NCBI GenBank assembly: GCA_020073015.1
Contig: JAIQFZ010000042.1
Location: 1-32,063, forward strand
Direction: 5' to 3'
From: Terriglobia bacterium
GTDB taxonomy: Bacteria > Acidobacteriota > Terriglobia > Terriglobales > Acidobacteriaceae
Length of the DNA: 32,063 bases
The position numbers and the translations under genes were made by a program. Below, in pieces: positions 7,443 through 15,965 of the stretch; the stretch's first letter is position 1; every line of letters starts with the position of its first letter. Under the pieces are notes generated by a model that ran no database searches, was not told the DNA's origin, and worked only from the letters and a program-made list of their open reading frames with translations.

Positions 7443-7649
7443 CTAGCGGTCGCGATTCCTCGCTGCGAAATAGATCAGGCTTCCGAGAAAAACGAGCGGG
7501 GCGACCCAGAGCGCAATCGCGCGCCCGCTGGCGGGTTCCATCCCCAGTTCCGGATGCGTGGTGAACAGGCCCCAGGCGAGAGCGTAGGCGGCGAGTCCTC
7601 CGGCCAGTCCCAGCAAGAGGCTGAGCCCGAGGTTGCGTTTGAAGGCCAT
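7443..7649 (-). CDS. Small two-helix membrane protein
   Basis: A 68-residue hypothetical inner-membrane protein. After MAFKRN there are two hydrophobic stretches, about residues 7-27 (LGLSLLLGLAGGLAAYALAW) and 45-62 (IALWVAPLVFLGSLIYFA), ending in the positive tail RNRDR. The loop between them is short and polar. I do not recognise a family. It is in the same orientation as the small basic protein gene downstream of it (94 nt apart), so the two may be co-transcribed. Coding status rests on the clean membrane topology. Confidence 0.5.
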   Translation of the reverse strand: MAFKRNLGLSLLLGLAGGLAAYALAWGLFTTHPELGMEPASGRAIALWVAPLVFLGSLIYFAARNRDR

Positions 7650-7844
7650 AGGTCAGGTTTCCATTTCCAGCGGTGATGCCTGTCGCGGAATTACATTGCC
7701 GCCACGACCACTAAGTAGCACAATTCTCCCGCTTCTACCAATACTTGATATGAGCTGGGATTCTTGACCGGATGGATTCGACGCTTTGCGGCCCCGATCT
7801 TCTTGCACATCGTGCGCTATTTCTACGTGCGGTGAGCCGTCCGT

Positions 7845-8042
7845 TTACGCTGACTTGGGGCGGTAGCCGCTGCAAACCAGCATCGGCAAGCGGGGATACT
7901 TTTGGAACCGCGAATCCTCGGATGAAAGCTCACACCTGATGAAAACCGAGCCGCGATCCGACTCGATCCGGCGCGAATGCTGACACGTCCGGCAGAGGCC
8001 GGGGTGGGGATGCTTCGGCGTGTCGTCCGTGGCAGAGGCCAT
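7845..8042 (-). CDS. Small Cys-cluster protein
   Basis: Reading from ATG 8042 gives a 65-residue protein, MASATDDTPKHPHPGLCRTC and onward, with cysteines in LCRTCQHSRRIESDRGSVFIRC and VCSGYRP. The spacing C-x2-C ... C ... C suggests one zinc or Fe site. SRFQKYPRLPMLVC is a run I associate with short acidobacterial hypotheticals. An ATG at 8069 would add nine residues; neither start has a clear ribosome site. Function unknown. The next gene on this strand, upstream, is nicotinate phosphoribosyltransferase, whose stop is about 120 nt away. Confidence 0.55.
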   Translation of the reverse strand: MASATDDTPKHPHPGLCRTCQHSRRIESDRGSVFIRCELSSEDSRFQKYPRLPMLVCSGYRPKSA

Positions 8043-8165
8043 TGGGGGCGTTTCTAGACTACAAGCCATCAGGACATTTCATAAATGATTGCGACAAGGC
8101 GGCGCTCTATCTGATCTCTGAGCCTGTGCTCGGCCAGCGGATGATGTCCCAATTGGTTGGCCGCG

Positions 8166-9551
8166 TCACGCCACCAGTGGAGCATTCGTCATCCCCGCCG
8201 TGCCGAACACGCGCCGGTAGCGTTCCACTTCGGACTCCGGGCCGAGCGCCTTCGCGTAATTGTCGGAGAGCTTCACGGCTGGCCGCCCTTCGACGTCGGA
8301 CACTTTGCAGATCAGGCTGATGGGATCAAATTCGCTGCTGCCTTTGGGATCGCAGCCGCGGAAATCGTTGGTCAGCAGAGTTCCCCAGCCGGCGCTGAAT
8401 CGAATGCGCCGGCCCGGAATCCACTTTTGCCGATCCTGGAAGTCGGCGGCGCTGCGGAAGTCCTGGGCGGTCGTGCTGCCCTGCAGTGTTCCACCGAAAT
8501 AAGCGTGGAGACCGATGATGTCATCGATGTCGAGAGCGTCCGAGGCGATAGCGAGCTTGTCACGCGGATCGCGGCCGCGGCCCTTCAGCCACTCGATATA
8601 TTCGTCGCCCGCCACGTACGGATCTTTGCTGTCCATGCGCTGGCCGGTCCAGTCGGCCGTCCAGTCAGGCGCGTTCTTGAGGAATTGAGTTGTGCCGAAC
8701 GTGTCCGGCAGCATGATGTGCAGCGCGCCTTCGTAGGTGTTCTGCCACAGCTCGAGTACGTGGTATTGAGAAGCCTTCATGGCCTGCTCATCGTTGGCCA
8801 GCGCGGCGAGCACCATCGGAATTTCATGCGCATTCGTTCCAATCGCCTCAAGGTCGTGCTTATGGGCGAGAAAGGCGTTGGACGTTCCAATAAAACCGCT
8901 GCGGAGATTGGAGGCCATCGCCTTGACCACGTATTCCTGCCACAAAAAGCTGTGGCGGCGCCGGGTTCCGAAATCCGCCACGCTCAGACTGGGTACGCCG
9001 CGCAGACGCTCAATCTTGCCCCAGAGTTTCGTTTTCGCACGGGCATACAAAATATCGAGATAGAACTCGCTCAGCTTCTTCATATTGGCTCTCGTCCTCA
9101 GCTCGTCGAGGATGGAGAGCGCATAGAGTTCCCACAGGGTGGTTTCGGGCCAATAGCCATCGAAGGACAAATGGAACTGGCCGTCCTTGATCGATAGCGC
9201 ATAGTCCGACAATTTGAAATCCTGCTCCAGCCATTCCAGGAATGCCGGCTCAAAAATTCCGCGGCGGCCATAGAACGTGTTACCCGCCAGCCAGACCAGT
9301 TCCGATTTTCGAAAGCGCAGTTTCCGGACATGCTCCAGCTGCTCGACAATCTCTTTGGTTGCGAACATGTCGGCCAAACGCACCGCAGAAGTGCGATTGA
9401 CCAGCGAGAACGACACCTGGGTTTTCGGGTAATGCTTCCATATGAACTGCAACATCAGGAGCTTGTAGAAATCCGTATCCAGCAAAGATCGGATGACCGG
9501 GTCCAGTTCCCAGTTGTGGTTGTGCGCCCGCTCCGCGAAGTTCACGATCAT
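8166..9551 (-). CDS. pncB: Nicotinate phosphoribosyltransferase
   Basis: NAD salvage enzyme joining nicotinate and PRPP to nicotinate mononucleotide with ATP. From ATG 9551 it has 461 residues. Typical motifs: LLDTDFYKLLMLQFIW at the N-terminus (about 23-38), VADFGTRRRHSF (about 191-202), GFIGTSNAFLA, GTNAHEIPM with His242 at the position of the phosphorylated catalytic His, SDALDIDDI, and FSAGWGTLLTNDF for the phosphate site. Length and motifs fit the PncB family rather than nicotinamide or quinolinate enzymes. An upstream in-frame TTG at 9590 is a less likely start. No other NAD genes are adjacent. Confidence 0.93.
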   Translation of the reverse strand: MIVNFAERAHNHNWELDPVIRSLLDTDFYKLLMLQFIWKHYPKTQVSFSLVNRTSAVRLADMFATKEIVEQLEHVRKLRFRKSELVWLAGNTFYGRRGIFEPAFLEWLEQDFKLSDYALSIKDGQFHLSFDGYWPETTLWELYALSILDELRTRANMKKLSEFYLDILYARAKTKLWGKIERLRGVPSLSVADFGTRRRHSFLWQEYVVKAMASNLRSGFIGTSNAFLAHKHDLEAIGTNAHEIPMVLAALANDEQAMKASQYHVLELWQNTYEGALHIMLPDTFGTTQFLKNAPDWTADWTGQRMDSKDPYVAGDEYIEWLKGRGRDPRDKLAIASDALDIDDIIGLHAYFGGTLQGSTTAQDFRSAADFQDRQKWIPGRRIRFSAGWGTLLTNDFRGCDPKGSSEFDPISLICKVSDVEGRPAVKLSDNYAKALGPESEVERYRRVFGTAGMTNAPLVA

Positions 9552-9659
9552 GGAGTAAGTATCTTCTTCTGGAGGGATGCGAAAAAGCAAATCGGACGCG
9601 GGCGCAGGGGCCAGAACGAGTGGAAGGGGAGCTAATCGACCGGCCCCAAAACGACCCCA

Positions 9660-10031
9660 CTACGCAGTGAGTCTGAATGTTCTCGGTTCGGACTGAAGTT
9701 CGTCATTGGCCGGCCTTCCTTCGGGCATCTCTTGCGTTGAAAGAGGTCCGCTCACTTCGAAAACAGAGTCCAGATGAGTCAGTCTCAACATCTCGCGCAC
9801 ATGCTCGTTCGGATTCATGAGTCTGAGATAGATGCCGGCGGCCTGGAGCGAAACCAACAGGCCGATCCCGGCGGCGTCGATCGCATCCACTCGCCCGAGA
9901 TCAACGCCGACAGTTCGCCCGTGCTGCTGACTCGCAGCGCACAAAAGGGCGGTTTCCTCGCCCCGCACGATTCTGCCGGCGCAGCGCAGAATCACGATGT
10001 CGTTCCGGTCTTCGACGGTTACGTTCAACAT
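9660..10031 (-). CDS. STAS-domain protein (anti-anti-sigma-like) without the phospho-serine
   Basis: A 123-residue protein with a STAS fold: an N-terminal strand VEDRNDIVILRCAGRIV, then GVDLGRVDAIDAAGIGLLVSL (about 42-62), ending with a ~20-residue polar tail. It has a perfect AGGAGG ribosome site before ATG 10031. In SpoIIAA-type antagonists the motif is D-S-S-G with a Ser phosphorylated by the anti-sigma kinase; here it reads D52-A-A-G55, so that Ser is Ala. This suggests a permanently active antagonist, or a STAS protein working in another way. No anti-sigma kinase or PP2C phosphatase gene is adjacent. It is on the same strand as pncB but more than 100 nt upstream. Confidence 0.8.
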   Translation of the reverse strand: MLNVTVEDRNDIVILRCAGRIVRGEETALLCAASQQHGRTVGVDLGRVDAIDAAGIGLLVSLQAAGIYLRLMNPNEHVREMLRLTHLDSVFEVSGPLSTQEMPEGRPANDELQSEPRTFRLTA

Positions 10032-10725
10032 ACTTTCAACCTCCTAAAGCCGCTCGCGGATCGCCAACTGACGAAGGTGAGCCTACCTAACAGGCAACTA
10101 TAGTAGGCGAAGAAAAAGCGAATTTCAAGCGAATTTTATCGCCAATTCCATCAGGTCTTGCTCGACCCACACAGACCGGACACTAAATGGACACTAAGCC
10201 AGCCCGGGGTTCGAACCTCAAGAGTTCGCGCGTGGCACACATTTCTCCAGCGGCGAGAAAGAATAGTGACGTGTCACCGCTTCTGGATAATCACACGGTT
10301 GAAATCCGAGACCCACTTGCAGACGAATGCCGGTCGATCAGAACTGCTTCGCGAATCTCTAGTGAGGAGTTTTTCAACACCCACAGACGTTTGCACCAAA
10401 TTACCGGTGACAGACGAGGTTTGGGACGTATCGTAGCTACTCTTCCCCAACGCGTTGTATCGGAGTAGGCCGAGAATCAGCGGCAAGCGCCAAATGTAGC
10501 CTGAATAAGACGGTAGGCCATCCGCAATTGCAATCTGGTCAATTTTGACCAGTTTTCCTCGCCCAACAAGCTGACACTAGAGATGGAAGACTGCGATTCG
10601 CGAGCAAATGCCCCTGCCAAGAGAGTGAATGAAGTGCCCTTGCTCGTTCCCGATTCAACGCGGATGAGCGGCCGCTCATTCTGGAAATCAACCTTTACCA
10701 AACCAGATCCGAGCAAACCAGAAAA
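10032..10725. other. Intergenic stretch without a well-supported gene
   Basis: 694 nt between the STAS gene (minus) and the glycosyltransferase gene (plus). The first ~100 nt are AT-richer and should hold the STAS promoter. Open frames of about 90 codons at 10158-10468 have no ribosome site, no recognisable motif and overlap each other in different frames, so I do not call them. A 48-codon frame from ATG 10583 ends at TGA 10727-10729, overlapping the next ATG (10729), and is a weak candidate for a leader peptide. Confidence 0.5.
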
Positions 10726-13146
10726 GTGATGCCAATACCTTCGACCGGAACACTCGAACTTGTTAAAGGGCGCCCCACGGCATCCGGTCAAGCGCTCACT
10801 CCGCCTGTTCGGCTGCAATCGGGCGCGGGACTCCCGAGCCGGATCGCCGTCGTCGGCAACTACCTTCCGCGACAGTGCGGGATTGCCACCTTTACCACCG
10901 ACTTGTGTGACGCGATTTCCACTGAGTGTGGTGCAGCACGGTTGTACGCTGTGCCGGTCAACGACACGGAATCGGGGTACGCGTACCCGGAGCGGGTAAG
11001 ACTCGCGCTTGCGCAGGATGATCTGTCCTCGTACGAGCAGGCCGCTGACTTCCTGAACTTCACGAATTTCGATTTGGTATGCCTGCAGCACGAGTATGGA
11101 ATCTTTGGCGGTCCGGCGGGCAGTCACATTTTGGCTCTCCTCCGGCGCCTCAAGATGCCCGTCATAACCACCCTTCATACCGTTCTTCGCGAGCCGAATC
11201 CGGACCAACGGCGCGTGATGGAGGAGATCGCTGCGCTATCGGACCGTCTGATCGTCATGAGCGAACTGTCTTCCCAGTTCCTGCAAGAAATATTCAAGGT
11301 GCCTGGCAGCAAGATCGATATGGTGCCGCATGGCGTTCCCGATTTGCCATTCCTCGATCCCAATTTCTACAAGGACCGGTTTGGCGTGGAGGGGAAGGCG
11401 GTACTCCTCACCTTCGGCCTGCTCTCGCCGAATAAGGGAATCGAGAATGTTATTCAAGCCTTGCCGCAGATTTTGTCGAAGCACAAGAATGTGGTCTACA
11501 TAGTGGCAGGCGCGACCCATCCCCACATTCTCCGTCGTGTAGGTGATCATTATCGCGAGCACTTGCAGGCCTTGGCGAAGGAAATCGGAGTGGAATCAAA
11601 TGTAATCTTCCACAACCGCTTCGTCAGCCCCGCGGAGATGGTCGAGTTCATTGGCGCGGCAGACATTTACATCACTCCTTATCGTCATGAGGAGCAGGTG
11701 GTTTCCGGAACACTTGCGTATGCGTTAGGTGCAGGCAAGGCGATCATCTCGACTCCATATTGGCACGCGATCGAGTTGCTGGACGACCGCCGTGGCGCTT
11801 TGGTCCCTTTCCAGGACCCGGATGCTATTGCACGAAAAACTGTCGAACTCCTGGATACTCCTGCGATACGGCACGCCATGCGTAAACGCGCTTACCTGTA
11901 CGCACGGGAAATGATCTGGAAGAAAGTGGCCAAAGGTTACATGGCGAGTTTTGGGAAAGCTCGCAGTGACCGCATGGGGGAGCCACGCGTGATGTTCGCG
12001 GATGAAACTTCCGCAAAATGCATCGACCAGCTACCAGCGCTAAAACTGGACCACCTGCATCGGTTGACTGACGACACCGGTATGCTCCAGCACGCAACCT
12101 TTGCAGTTCCCAACTACACCGAGGGGTACACAACGGACGACAATGCACGCGCGCTCGTTCTAACCATCCTGCTCGAGCAACTCGGACAATCGGAGCCGTC
12201 AGCGAGTGACAATCTTGCCTCGCGGTACTTGGCTTTCTTAGGACATGCTCTCAATCCGGCAAACGGCAGGTTCAGAAACTTCCTGAGTTATGCGCGCACC
12301 TGGGGCGAAGCGCAGGGGTCCGAGGACTGTCATGGCCGTGCGTTGTGGGCACTCGGCACTGTGCTGGGACGCTCGAAAGATCGGTCGCTCAGAGGCGCAG
12401 CGGGCCATCTCTTCGAGATCGCCGTTCCGGCGGTCGTTACCTTCAGCAGTCCGCGCGCCTGGGCCTTCGCACTGCTGGGGATTCAGGAGTACCTCAATTG
12501 CTTTCCAGGCGACCGGGACGCTCAGAAGGTGGGCGACGTCCTGGCCACTCGACTGGTCGAACTTCAGGCTGCCAACCTGTCGCCGGACTGGGCCTGGTTT
12601 GAAGACGTTCTGGCTTACTCAAACGCCAGGTTACCGCAAGCGGTTTTGATCGCCGGCCGTCGCAACTCTGATCGCCACTTGATATCCGTGGGCCTCGGAG
12701 CGCTGGATTGGCTCAGTGAGATACAGCATTGCACAGAGAAGGATCATTTCGTCCCCATTGGTTCGCAAGGGTTCTACCGCAAGGGCTGCGAGAGAGCGCG
12801 CTTCGACCAGCAGCCTGTTGAAGCGGGCTGCGCCGTTTCCGCGTGTCTCGAAGCTTATCGTGCAACGGGAGATGATCGTTGGCGCAAGGAAGCATGGTCC
12901 GCCTTTAACTGGTTCTTGGGAGACAATGATTTGCAAATTTCACTGTACGATCCCACCACGGGCGGCTGCCGAGACGGTCTGCACCCCGAGCGAGTCAATG
13001 AAAACCAGGGAGCAGAGTCGACCCTGGCATTCCTGATGGCACAGATCGAAATGCGTTTACTGGGAGAAGTCGATGGCCCACGATCAAGCTCTGATCTGGT
13101 TGGCGCTTCCAGCAACAGGGATGAGGTCACCACGCATGTGCTTTGA
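10726..13146 (+). CDS. GT4 glycosyltransferase fused to a helical (alpha/alpha-barrel-like) domain
   Basis: An 806-residue two-part protein. Residues ~35-410 are a GT-B glycosyltransferase of family 4: IAVVGNYLPRQCGIATFTTD start, LQHEYGIFGG, MPVITTLHTV, MVPHGVPD, LLTFGLLSPNKGIE, and the donor-site region VSGTLAYALGAGKAIIS. Residues ~430-790 hold repeated helical motifs (LHRLTDDTGMLQHA, PNYTEGYTTDDNARAL, EDCHGRALWALG, WAWFEDVLAYSNARLPQAL-like, VEAGCAVSACLEAY) that resemble six-hairpin/epimerase-type glycan-active folds. It probably makes or trims a mannose-type glycan. The GH130 gene follows after 30 nt. The start is GTG 10726 or ATG 10729; neither has a good ribosome site. GT4 identity is firm; the activity of the second half is inferred. 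Confidence 0.85.
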   Translation: MMPIPSTGTLELVKGRPTASGQALTPPVRLQSGAGLPSRIAVVGNYLPRQCGIATFTTDLCDAISTECGAARLYAVPVNDTESGYAYPERVRLALAQDDLSSYEQAADFLNFTNFDLVCLQHEYGIFGGPAGSHILALLRRLKMPVITTLHTVLREPNPDQRRVMEEIAALSDRLIVMSELSSQFLQEIFKVPGSKIDMVPHGVPDLPFLDPNFYKDRFGVEGKAVLLTFGLLSPNKGIENVIQALPQILSKHKNVVYIVAGATHPHILRRVGDHYREHLQALAKEIGVESNVIFHNRFVSPAEMVEFIGAADIYITPYRHEEQVVSGTLAYALGAGKAIISTPYWHAIELLDDRRGALVPFQDPDAIARKTVELLDTPAIRHAMRKRAYLYAREMIWKKVAKGYMASFGKARSDRMGEPRVMFADETSAKCIDQLPALKLDHLHRLTDDTGMLQHATFAVPNYTEGYTTDDNARALVLTILLEQLGQSEPSASDNLASRYLAFLGHALNPANGRFRNFLSYARTWGEAQGSEDCHGRALWALGTVLGRSKDRSLRGAAGHLFEIAVPAVVTFSSPRAWAFALLGIQEYLNCFPGDRDAQKVGDVLATRLVELQAANLSPDWAWFEDVLAYSNARLPQAVLIAGRRNSDRHLISVGLGALDWLSEIQHCTEKDHFVPIGSQGFYRKGCERARFDQQPVEAGCAVSACLEAYRATGDDRWRKEAWSAFNWFLGDNDLQISLYDPTTGGCRDGLHPERVNENQGAESTLAFLMAQIEMRLLGEVDGPRSSSDLVGASSNRDEVTTHVL

Positions 13147-13176
13147 AGTAGGTTCCTCCTTTTCCGTGAAATCCTT

Positions 13177-14163
13177 ATGAGTGTTGCTACAACAACTCGC
13201 TACGAGCCTCTGATTCTTCGGCATCCTGCCAACCCGATCCTATCGAGTAAGGATTGGCCCTATTCTATTAATAGTGTGTTCAACGCAGGCGCGACCCTGC
13301 TCGCGGATGGAACGACCCTATTGCTTTGCCGCGTTGAGGATCGACGCGGTTTGTCGCATCTCTGCGCCGCACGCTCTCGAAACGGTGTCGATGGATGGAA
13401 AATTGATAGCGAACCGACCTTAATGCCCAGCCCGAACGAGTATCCGGAGGAAATCTGGGGTATTGAGGACCCTCGCATCACGTTCGTGCCTGAACTGCAG
13501 CAATACGTGGTCACCTATACCTCGTATTCGCGCGGTGGCCCCGGAGTGTCTCTGGCCCTGACGAAAGACTTCCGCAGTTTCGAGCGGTACGGCGTCATCA
13601 TGCCCCCCGATGACAAAGACACAGCGCTCCTGCCCCGGAGAATCGATGGATACTGGGCGCTGATTCATCGGCCCATGACCACACTCGGAGCGCACATGTG
13701 GATTTCCTACTCTCCCGACCTGCGCCATTGGGGCAGGCACAGGCTCATGCTGGAAGCACGCCGCGGCGCTTGGTGGGATGCAAACAAAATTGGTCTGTCG
13801 CCGCCACCCATCGAAACTTCCAGAGGCTGGCTCGTGCTCTACCACGGAGTGCGGCACACGCCTTCGGGCTGTCTATATCGCTTGGGGTTGGCCCTCTTCG
13901 ACCTTGAGAAGCCAGAAAAGTGTTTACTGCGAGGGGATTCGTGGATCTTTGGGCCCGAGGCCGAGTACGAGCGCCGCGGCGACGTCGATGATGTTGTGTT
14001 CCCGTGCGGATATACGATGAACCCCGATGGCGACACCGTCAATCTTTACTACGGAGCTGCTGATTGCTCGATCGCCCTGGCCCGAACGAGTGTGCGCTCT
14101 CTACTGGAGTGGCTGGATGCCAATGGAACCTGCGAACGCCGACAACGGGCGCAGGATTTATGA
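13177..14163 (+). CDS. GH130-family glycosidase/phosphorylase
   Basis: A 328-residue protein of the GH130 five-bladed propeller family, whose known members phosphorolyse beta-1,4- or beta-1,2-mannosides. Features: RHPANPILSSKDWPYSINSV at about 15-34, FNAGATLLADGTTLLLCRVEDRRG, IWGIEDPRITF (about 92-102, including the conserved acidic residue), TSYSRGGPGVSLA, LLPRRIDGYWALIHRP, WWDANKIGLSPPPIE and VVFPCGYTMNPDGDTVNLYYGAADCSIALA. No signal peptide, so it is cytosolic. It probably works with the preceding GT4 fusion on the same mannose-containing glycan or glycolipid. Its TGA overlaps the ATG of the next small gene (ATGA). Confidence 0.85.
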   Translation: MSVATTTRYEPLILRHPANPILSSKDWPYSINSVFNAGATLLADGTTLLLCRVEDRRGLSHLCAARSRNGVDGWKIDSEPTLMPSPNEYPEEIWGIEDPRITFVPELQQYVVTYTSYSRGGPGVSLALTKDFRSFERYGVIMPPDDKDTALLPRRIDGYWALIHRPMTTLGAHMWISYSPDLRHWGRHRLMLEARRGAWWDANKIGLSPPPIETSRGWLVLYHGVRHTPSGCLYRLGLALFDLEKPEKCLLRGDSWIFGPEAEYERRGDVDDVVFPCGYTMNPDGDTVNLYYGAADCSIALARTSVRSLLEWLDANGTCERRQRAQDL

Positions 14164-14381
14164 AGCTCCTGCTTTGGGTTTTCCAGTTTGCCTTCGGTTG
14201 TCATCACCGCCAACTGAGCCGTGTGCTCACGATCAAGAAACGGACGTACCAGGTCTGCTTGGAGTGTGGACAGGAGTTTGGGTATTCCTGGGCATTGATG
14301 CACTCCCTACCGTCGAGTGTTACCGACCCTTCCTATGAACCGCTGAACAGCACCAAGCACGCCGAAGTTCCGGTGATTTAA
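14160..14381 (+). CDS. Small Cys/His protein coupled to GH130
   Basis: A 73-residue protein starting with the ATG that overlaps the GH130 stop. It reads MKLLLWVFQFAFGCHHRQLS, then KKRTYQVCLECGQEFGYSW. C14/H15 or H16 with the C-L-E-C pair (C37, C40) can form a zinc ribbon of the kind C-H ... CxxC. Short proteins with VCLECGQEF-YSW are common in Acidobacteria but have no assigned function. The second half (PSSVTDPSYEPLNSTKHA) looks unstructured. Translational coupling suggests it is expressed with the GT4/GH130 pair. Confidence 0.6.
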   Translation: MKLLLWVFQFAFGCHHRQLSRVLTIKKRTYQVCLECGQEFGYSWALMHSLPSSVTDPSYEPLNSTKHAEVPVI

Positions 14382-14724
14382 TCCGGGTACCGACACAGGG
14401 CTGCAATCCTCATTTCTGGATGTGAGCTATCTTGCTCAGACGCGAACGCCCGTGCGTGTCATTCTTGAGTCTCCTGAGTGTGTTGAGAGAGCGACGACCG
14501 CTGATTCCTAGCTCTCATTCTTAGGTCGCTGCGGGTCGGGTCCCGATCAGGTTACGGCGAAGCGAGCACATCCAGCCAATCGGCATTCTTCATCCGCGTG
14601 TATGCCGCCAAACCTTGCGGTGAGACACGATTCGAGCCTGAAAGCTCTCGAACATTGAAATCAGGGCAACACCTCCAGCTGGATAAAGAGGTGTCAGCCC
14701 GCGAAAGATGAAAGGTCAAAGATT
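14382..14724. other. Intergenic region with dyad and hairpin
   Basis: 343 nt without a supported gene. It contains the 16-bp dyad TGAGCTATCTTGCTCA (14423-14438), one of nine such sites, and an inverted repeat ACACCTC (14669-14675) / GAGGTGT (14688-14694) with a 12-nt loop just ahead of the ribosome site of the next gene. It marks the left border of the stress-gene cluster. Confidence 0.5.
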
Positions 14725-14916
14725 ATGCCTCTAATTCAACTTCTCGAAGTTCTGATCGTGGTGGGTGTTCTCCTGTGGCTGGTGAATCGCTTCATTCCCG
14801 TGCAGGGGTCCATCAAGTCAATTTTGAACGGTGTCGTTGTCATTGCAGTGGTTCTGTGGATCCTGAATGTTTTTGGACTCTTCCATTCGCTTTCCAGAAT
14901 CCACCTTGGAACGTGA
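14725..14916 (+). CDS. Thivi_2564 family mini membrane protein
   Basis: A 63-residue integral membrane protein. Two hydrophobic helices, about residues 4-22 (IQLLEVLIVVGVLLWLVNR) and 33-51, are separated by FIPVQGSIKSILN, the signature stretch of the Thivi_2564 family. Function is unknown; it is frequently found with stress and envelope genes. AAAGG lies upstream of ATG 14725. It is followed 48 nt later by the secreted Gln-rich protein on the same strand and may share its transcript. Confidence 0.8.
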   Translation: MPLIQLLEVLIVVGVLLWLVNRFIPVQGSIKSILNGVVVIAVVLWILNVFGLFHSLSRIHLGT

Positions 14917-14964
14917 AGGATTTCGTAGACCTACCCAGTCAAGAAGGTAATGGAGATAACACCT

Positions 14965-15741
14965 ATGAGAGTAATTAGAATTACCAGCACGGCCATTTTG
15001 TCGCTGCTTCTCGGAATCGCTGCTCCTGCTTACGCACAGCACGAGCAGCAGGGCGAAAAGCAAGACCATCCCCAGCAGCAGAGCAAGCATGAGCAAGCCA
15101 AGCCCGAAAAGCAGCATGCTCAGCAGCAAAAGCAGTCAGACCAAAAACAGCAGCAGCATGCTCAGCAGCAACGGCAGTCAGACCAGAAGCAACAACAGCA
15201 GCATGCTCAGCAGCAAAAGCAGTCAGACCAAAAACAGCAGAAGCATGCTCAGCAGCAACGGCAGTCGGACCAGAAGCAACAGCAGCAGCATGCTCGGCAG
15301 CAACGGCAGTCAGACAAGAAGCAACAGCAGCAGCATGCTCAGCAGCAACGAGGCCACGAGCAGCCGCAGCACGCTCAGGAACAGCAGCGCGTCCGGCAGA
15401 CCGCCTGGCAACAGCATCGCGCACGAAGCTGGCAGTCGGACCACCGCACTTGGCAACAACGTGGCGGCTACCACGGCTACCGCATCCCTGACGACCGGTT
15501 CCGTGGACACTTTGGGCCAGACCATGGATTCCGCATCTACGGACTGCCCTTCCTGGTTGTGGGTGGATACCCGCGCTTCCAGTACGGTGGTTATTGGTTC
15601 ATTCTCGTTGACCCATGGCCAGAATACTGGGCGAATGACTGGTACGACACCGACGACGTTTATGTCGCCTACGACAGCGGCTACTATCTGTTCAACCGCA
15701 GGTATCCCGACGTCGGAATTGCGATCAACATCTCGAGGTAG
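14965..15741 (+). CDS. Secreted Gln/His-rich tandem-repeat protein (paralogue 1)
   Basis: A 258-residue exported protein. From ATG 14965 (GGAG eight bases upstream) a signal peptide MRVIRITSTAILSLLLGIAAPAYA is followed by QHEQQGEKQ. Then comes a very hydrophilic array of 14-15-residue units HAQQQ(K/R)QSDQKQQQ, six copies starting at DNA positions 15115, 15157, 15202, 15244, 15289 and 15334 (periods 42 and 45 nt). The C-terminal ~100 residues (from DHRTWQQRGGYHGYR) are Tyr/Trp/Gly-rich with strand-like RIPDDRFRGHFG, FLVVGGYPRFQYGGYWF and DDVYVAYDSGYYLFNRRYP, probably a small secreted beta domain. Function unknown; a surface, hydration or metal-binding role is possible. It shares signal and start region with the protein at 22340-23368. 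Confidence 0.75.
   Translation: MRVIRITSTAILSLLLGIAAPAYAQHEQQGEKQDHPQQQSKHEQAKPEKQHAQQQKQSDQKQQQHAQQQRQSDQKQQQQHAQQQKQSDQKQQKHAQQQRQSDQKQQQQHARQQRQSDKKQQQQHAQQQRGHEQPQHAQEQQRVRQTAWQQHRARSWQSDHRTWQQRGGYHGYRIPDDRFRGHFGPDHGFRIYGLPFLVVGGYPRFQYGGYWFILVDPWPEYWANDWYDTDDVYVAYDSGYYLFNRRYPDVGIAINISR
15115..15378 (+). repeat. Tandem coding repeat, 42/45-bp period
   Basis: Six in-frame units beginning CATGCTC(A/G)GCAGCAA encode HAQQQ-type blocks. Unit lengths alternate between 42 and 45 bp because of one extra CAG codon, so changes keep the reading frame. Such arrays expand and contract easily. Confidence 0.85.
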
Positions 15742-15752
15742 CGGTCTACCCG

Positions 15753-15776
15753 GTGCAGCCTCGGGAGAGGCTGCAC
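15753..15776 (+). terminator. Hairpin between the Gln-rich gene and the DUF3309 gene
   Basis: GTGCAGCCTC (15753-15762), loop GGGA, GAGGCTGCAC (15767-15776): a perfect 10-bp stem. Only a short mixed pyrimidine run follows, so it may be a weak terminator or an mRNA-stabilising end that sets different levels for the two genes. Confidence 0.5.
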
Positions 15777-15806
15777 TCCTCCTGAATACATGACAAGGAG
15801 CACAAT

Positions 15807-15962
15807 ATGCTTGGAACTATATTGATCGTGATCTTGGTTTTAGCACTTCTTGGTGTCCTGCCACGGTGGTCGCATAGCCGGAGTTGGGGTTATGGCCCGA
15901 GCTCTGGGGTGGGACTAGCGCTTTTCATCGTTGTCCTTCTGCTCGTTCTCGGCCGGATTTGA
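15807..15962 (+). CDS. DUF3309 family mini membrane protein
   Basis: A 51-residue protein, too short for many gene callers. AAGGAG precedes ATG 15807. It has two membrane helices (MLGTILIVILVLALLGVLP and VGLALFIVVLLLVLGRI) around the conserved loop RWSHSRSWGYGPSSG, the hallmark of DUF3309. The function of DUF3309 is unknown; it is common in Proteobacteria and Acidobacteria. Its stop lies 3 nt before the start of the phospholipase-like gene, so the two are almost certainly co-transcribed. Confidence 0.85.
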   Translation: MLGTILIVILVLALLGVLPRWSHSRSWGYGPSSGVGLALFIVVLLLVLGRI

Positions 15963-15965
15963 ACC

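Noticed and set aside
10195-10225. GGGGTTCGAACCTC resembles the T-arm of a tRNA.
   Set aside because: The flanking bases do not form a 5-bp T-stem on either strand and no acceptor, D or anticodon arm could be found.
10158-10468. Open frames of about 90 codons before the glycosyltransferase gene.
   Set aside because: No ribosome site, no recognisable motif, and two frames overlap in different phases; kept as intergenic.
14981-15424. Minus-strand Ala/Val-rich frame opposite the Gln-rich repeat gene, and Leu-rich frames opposite 22340-23368.
   Set aside because: They arise from CAG/CAA repeats read on the other strand (CTG, GCT), low complexity only.
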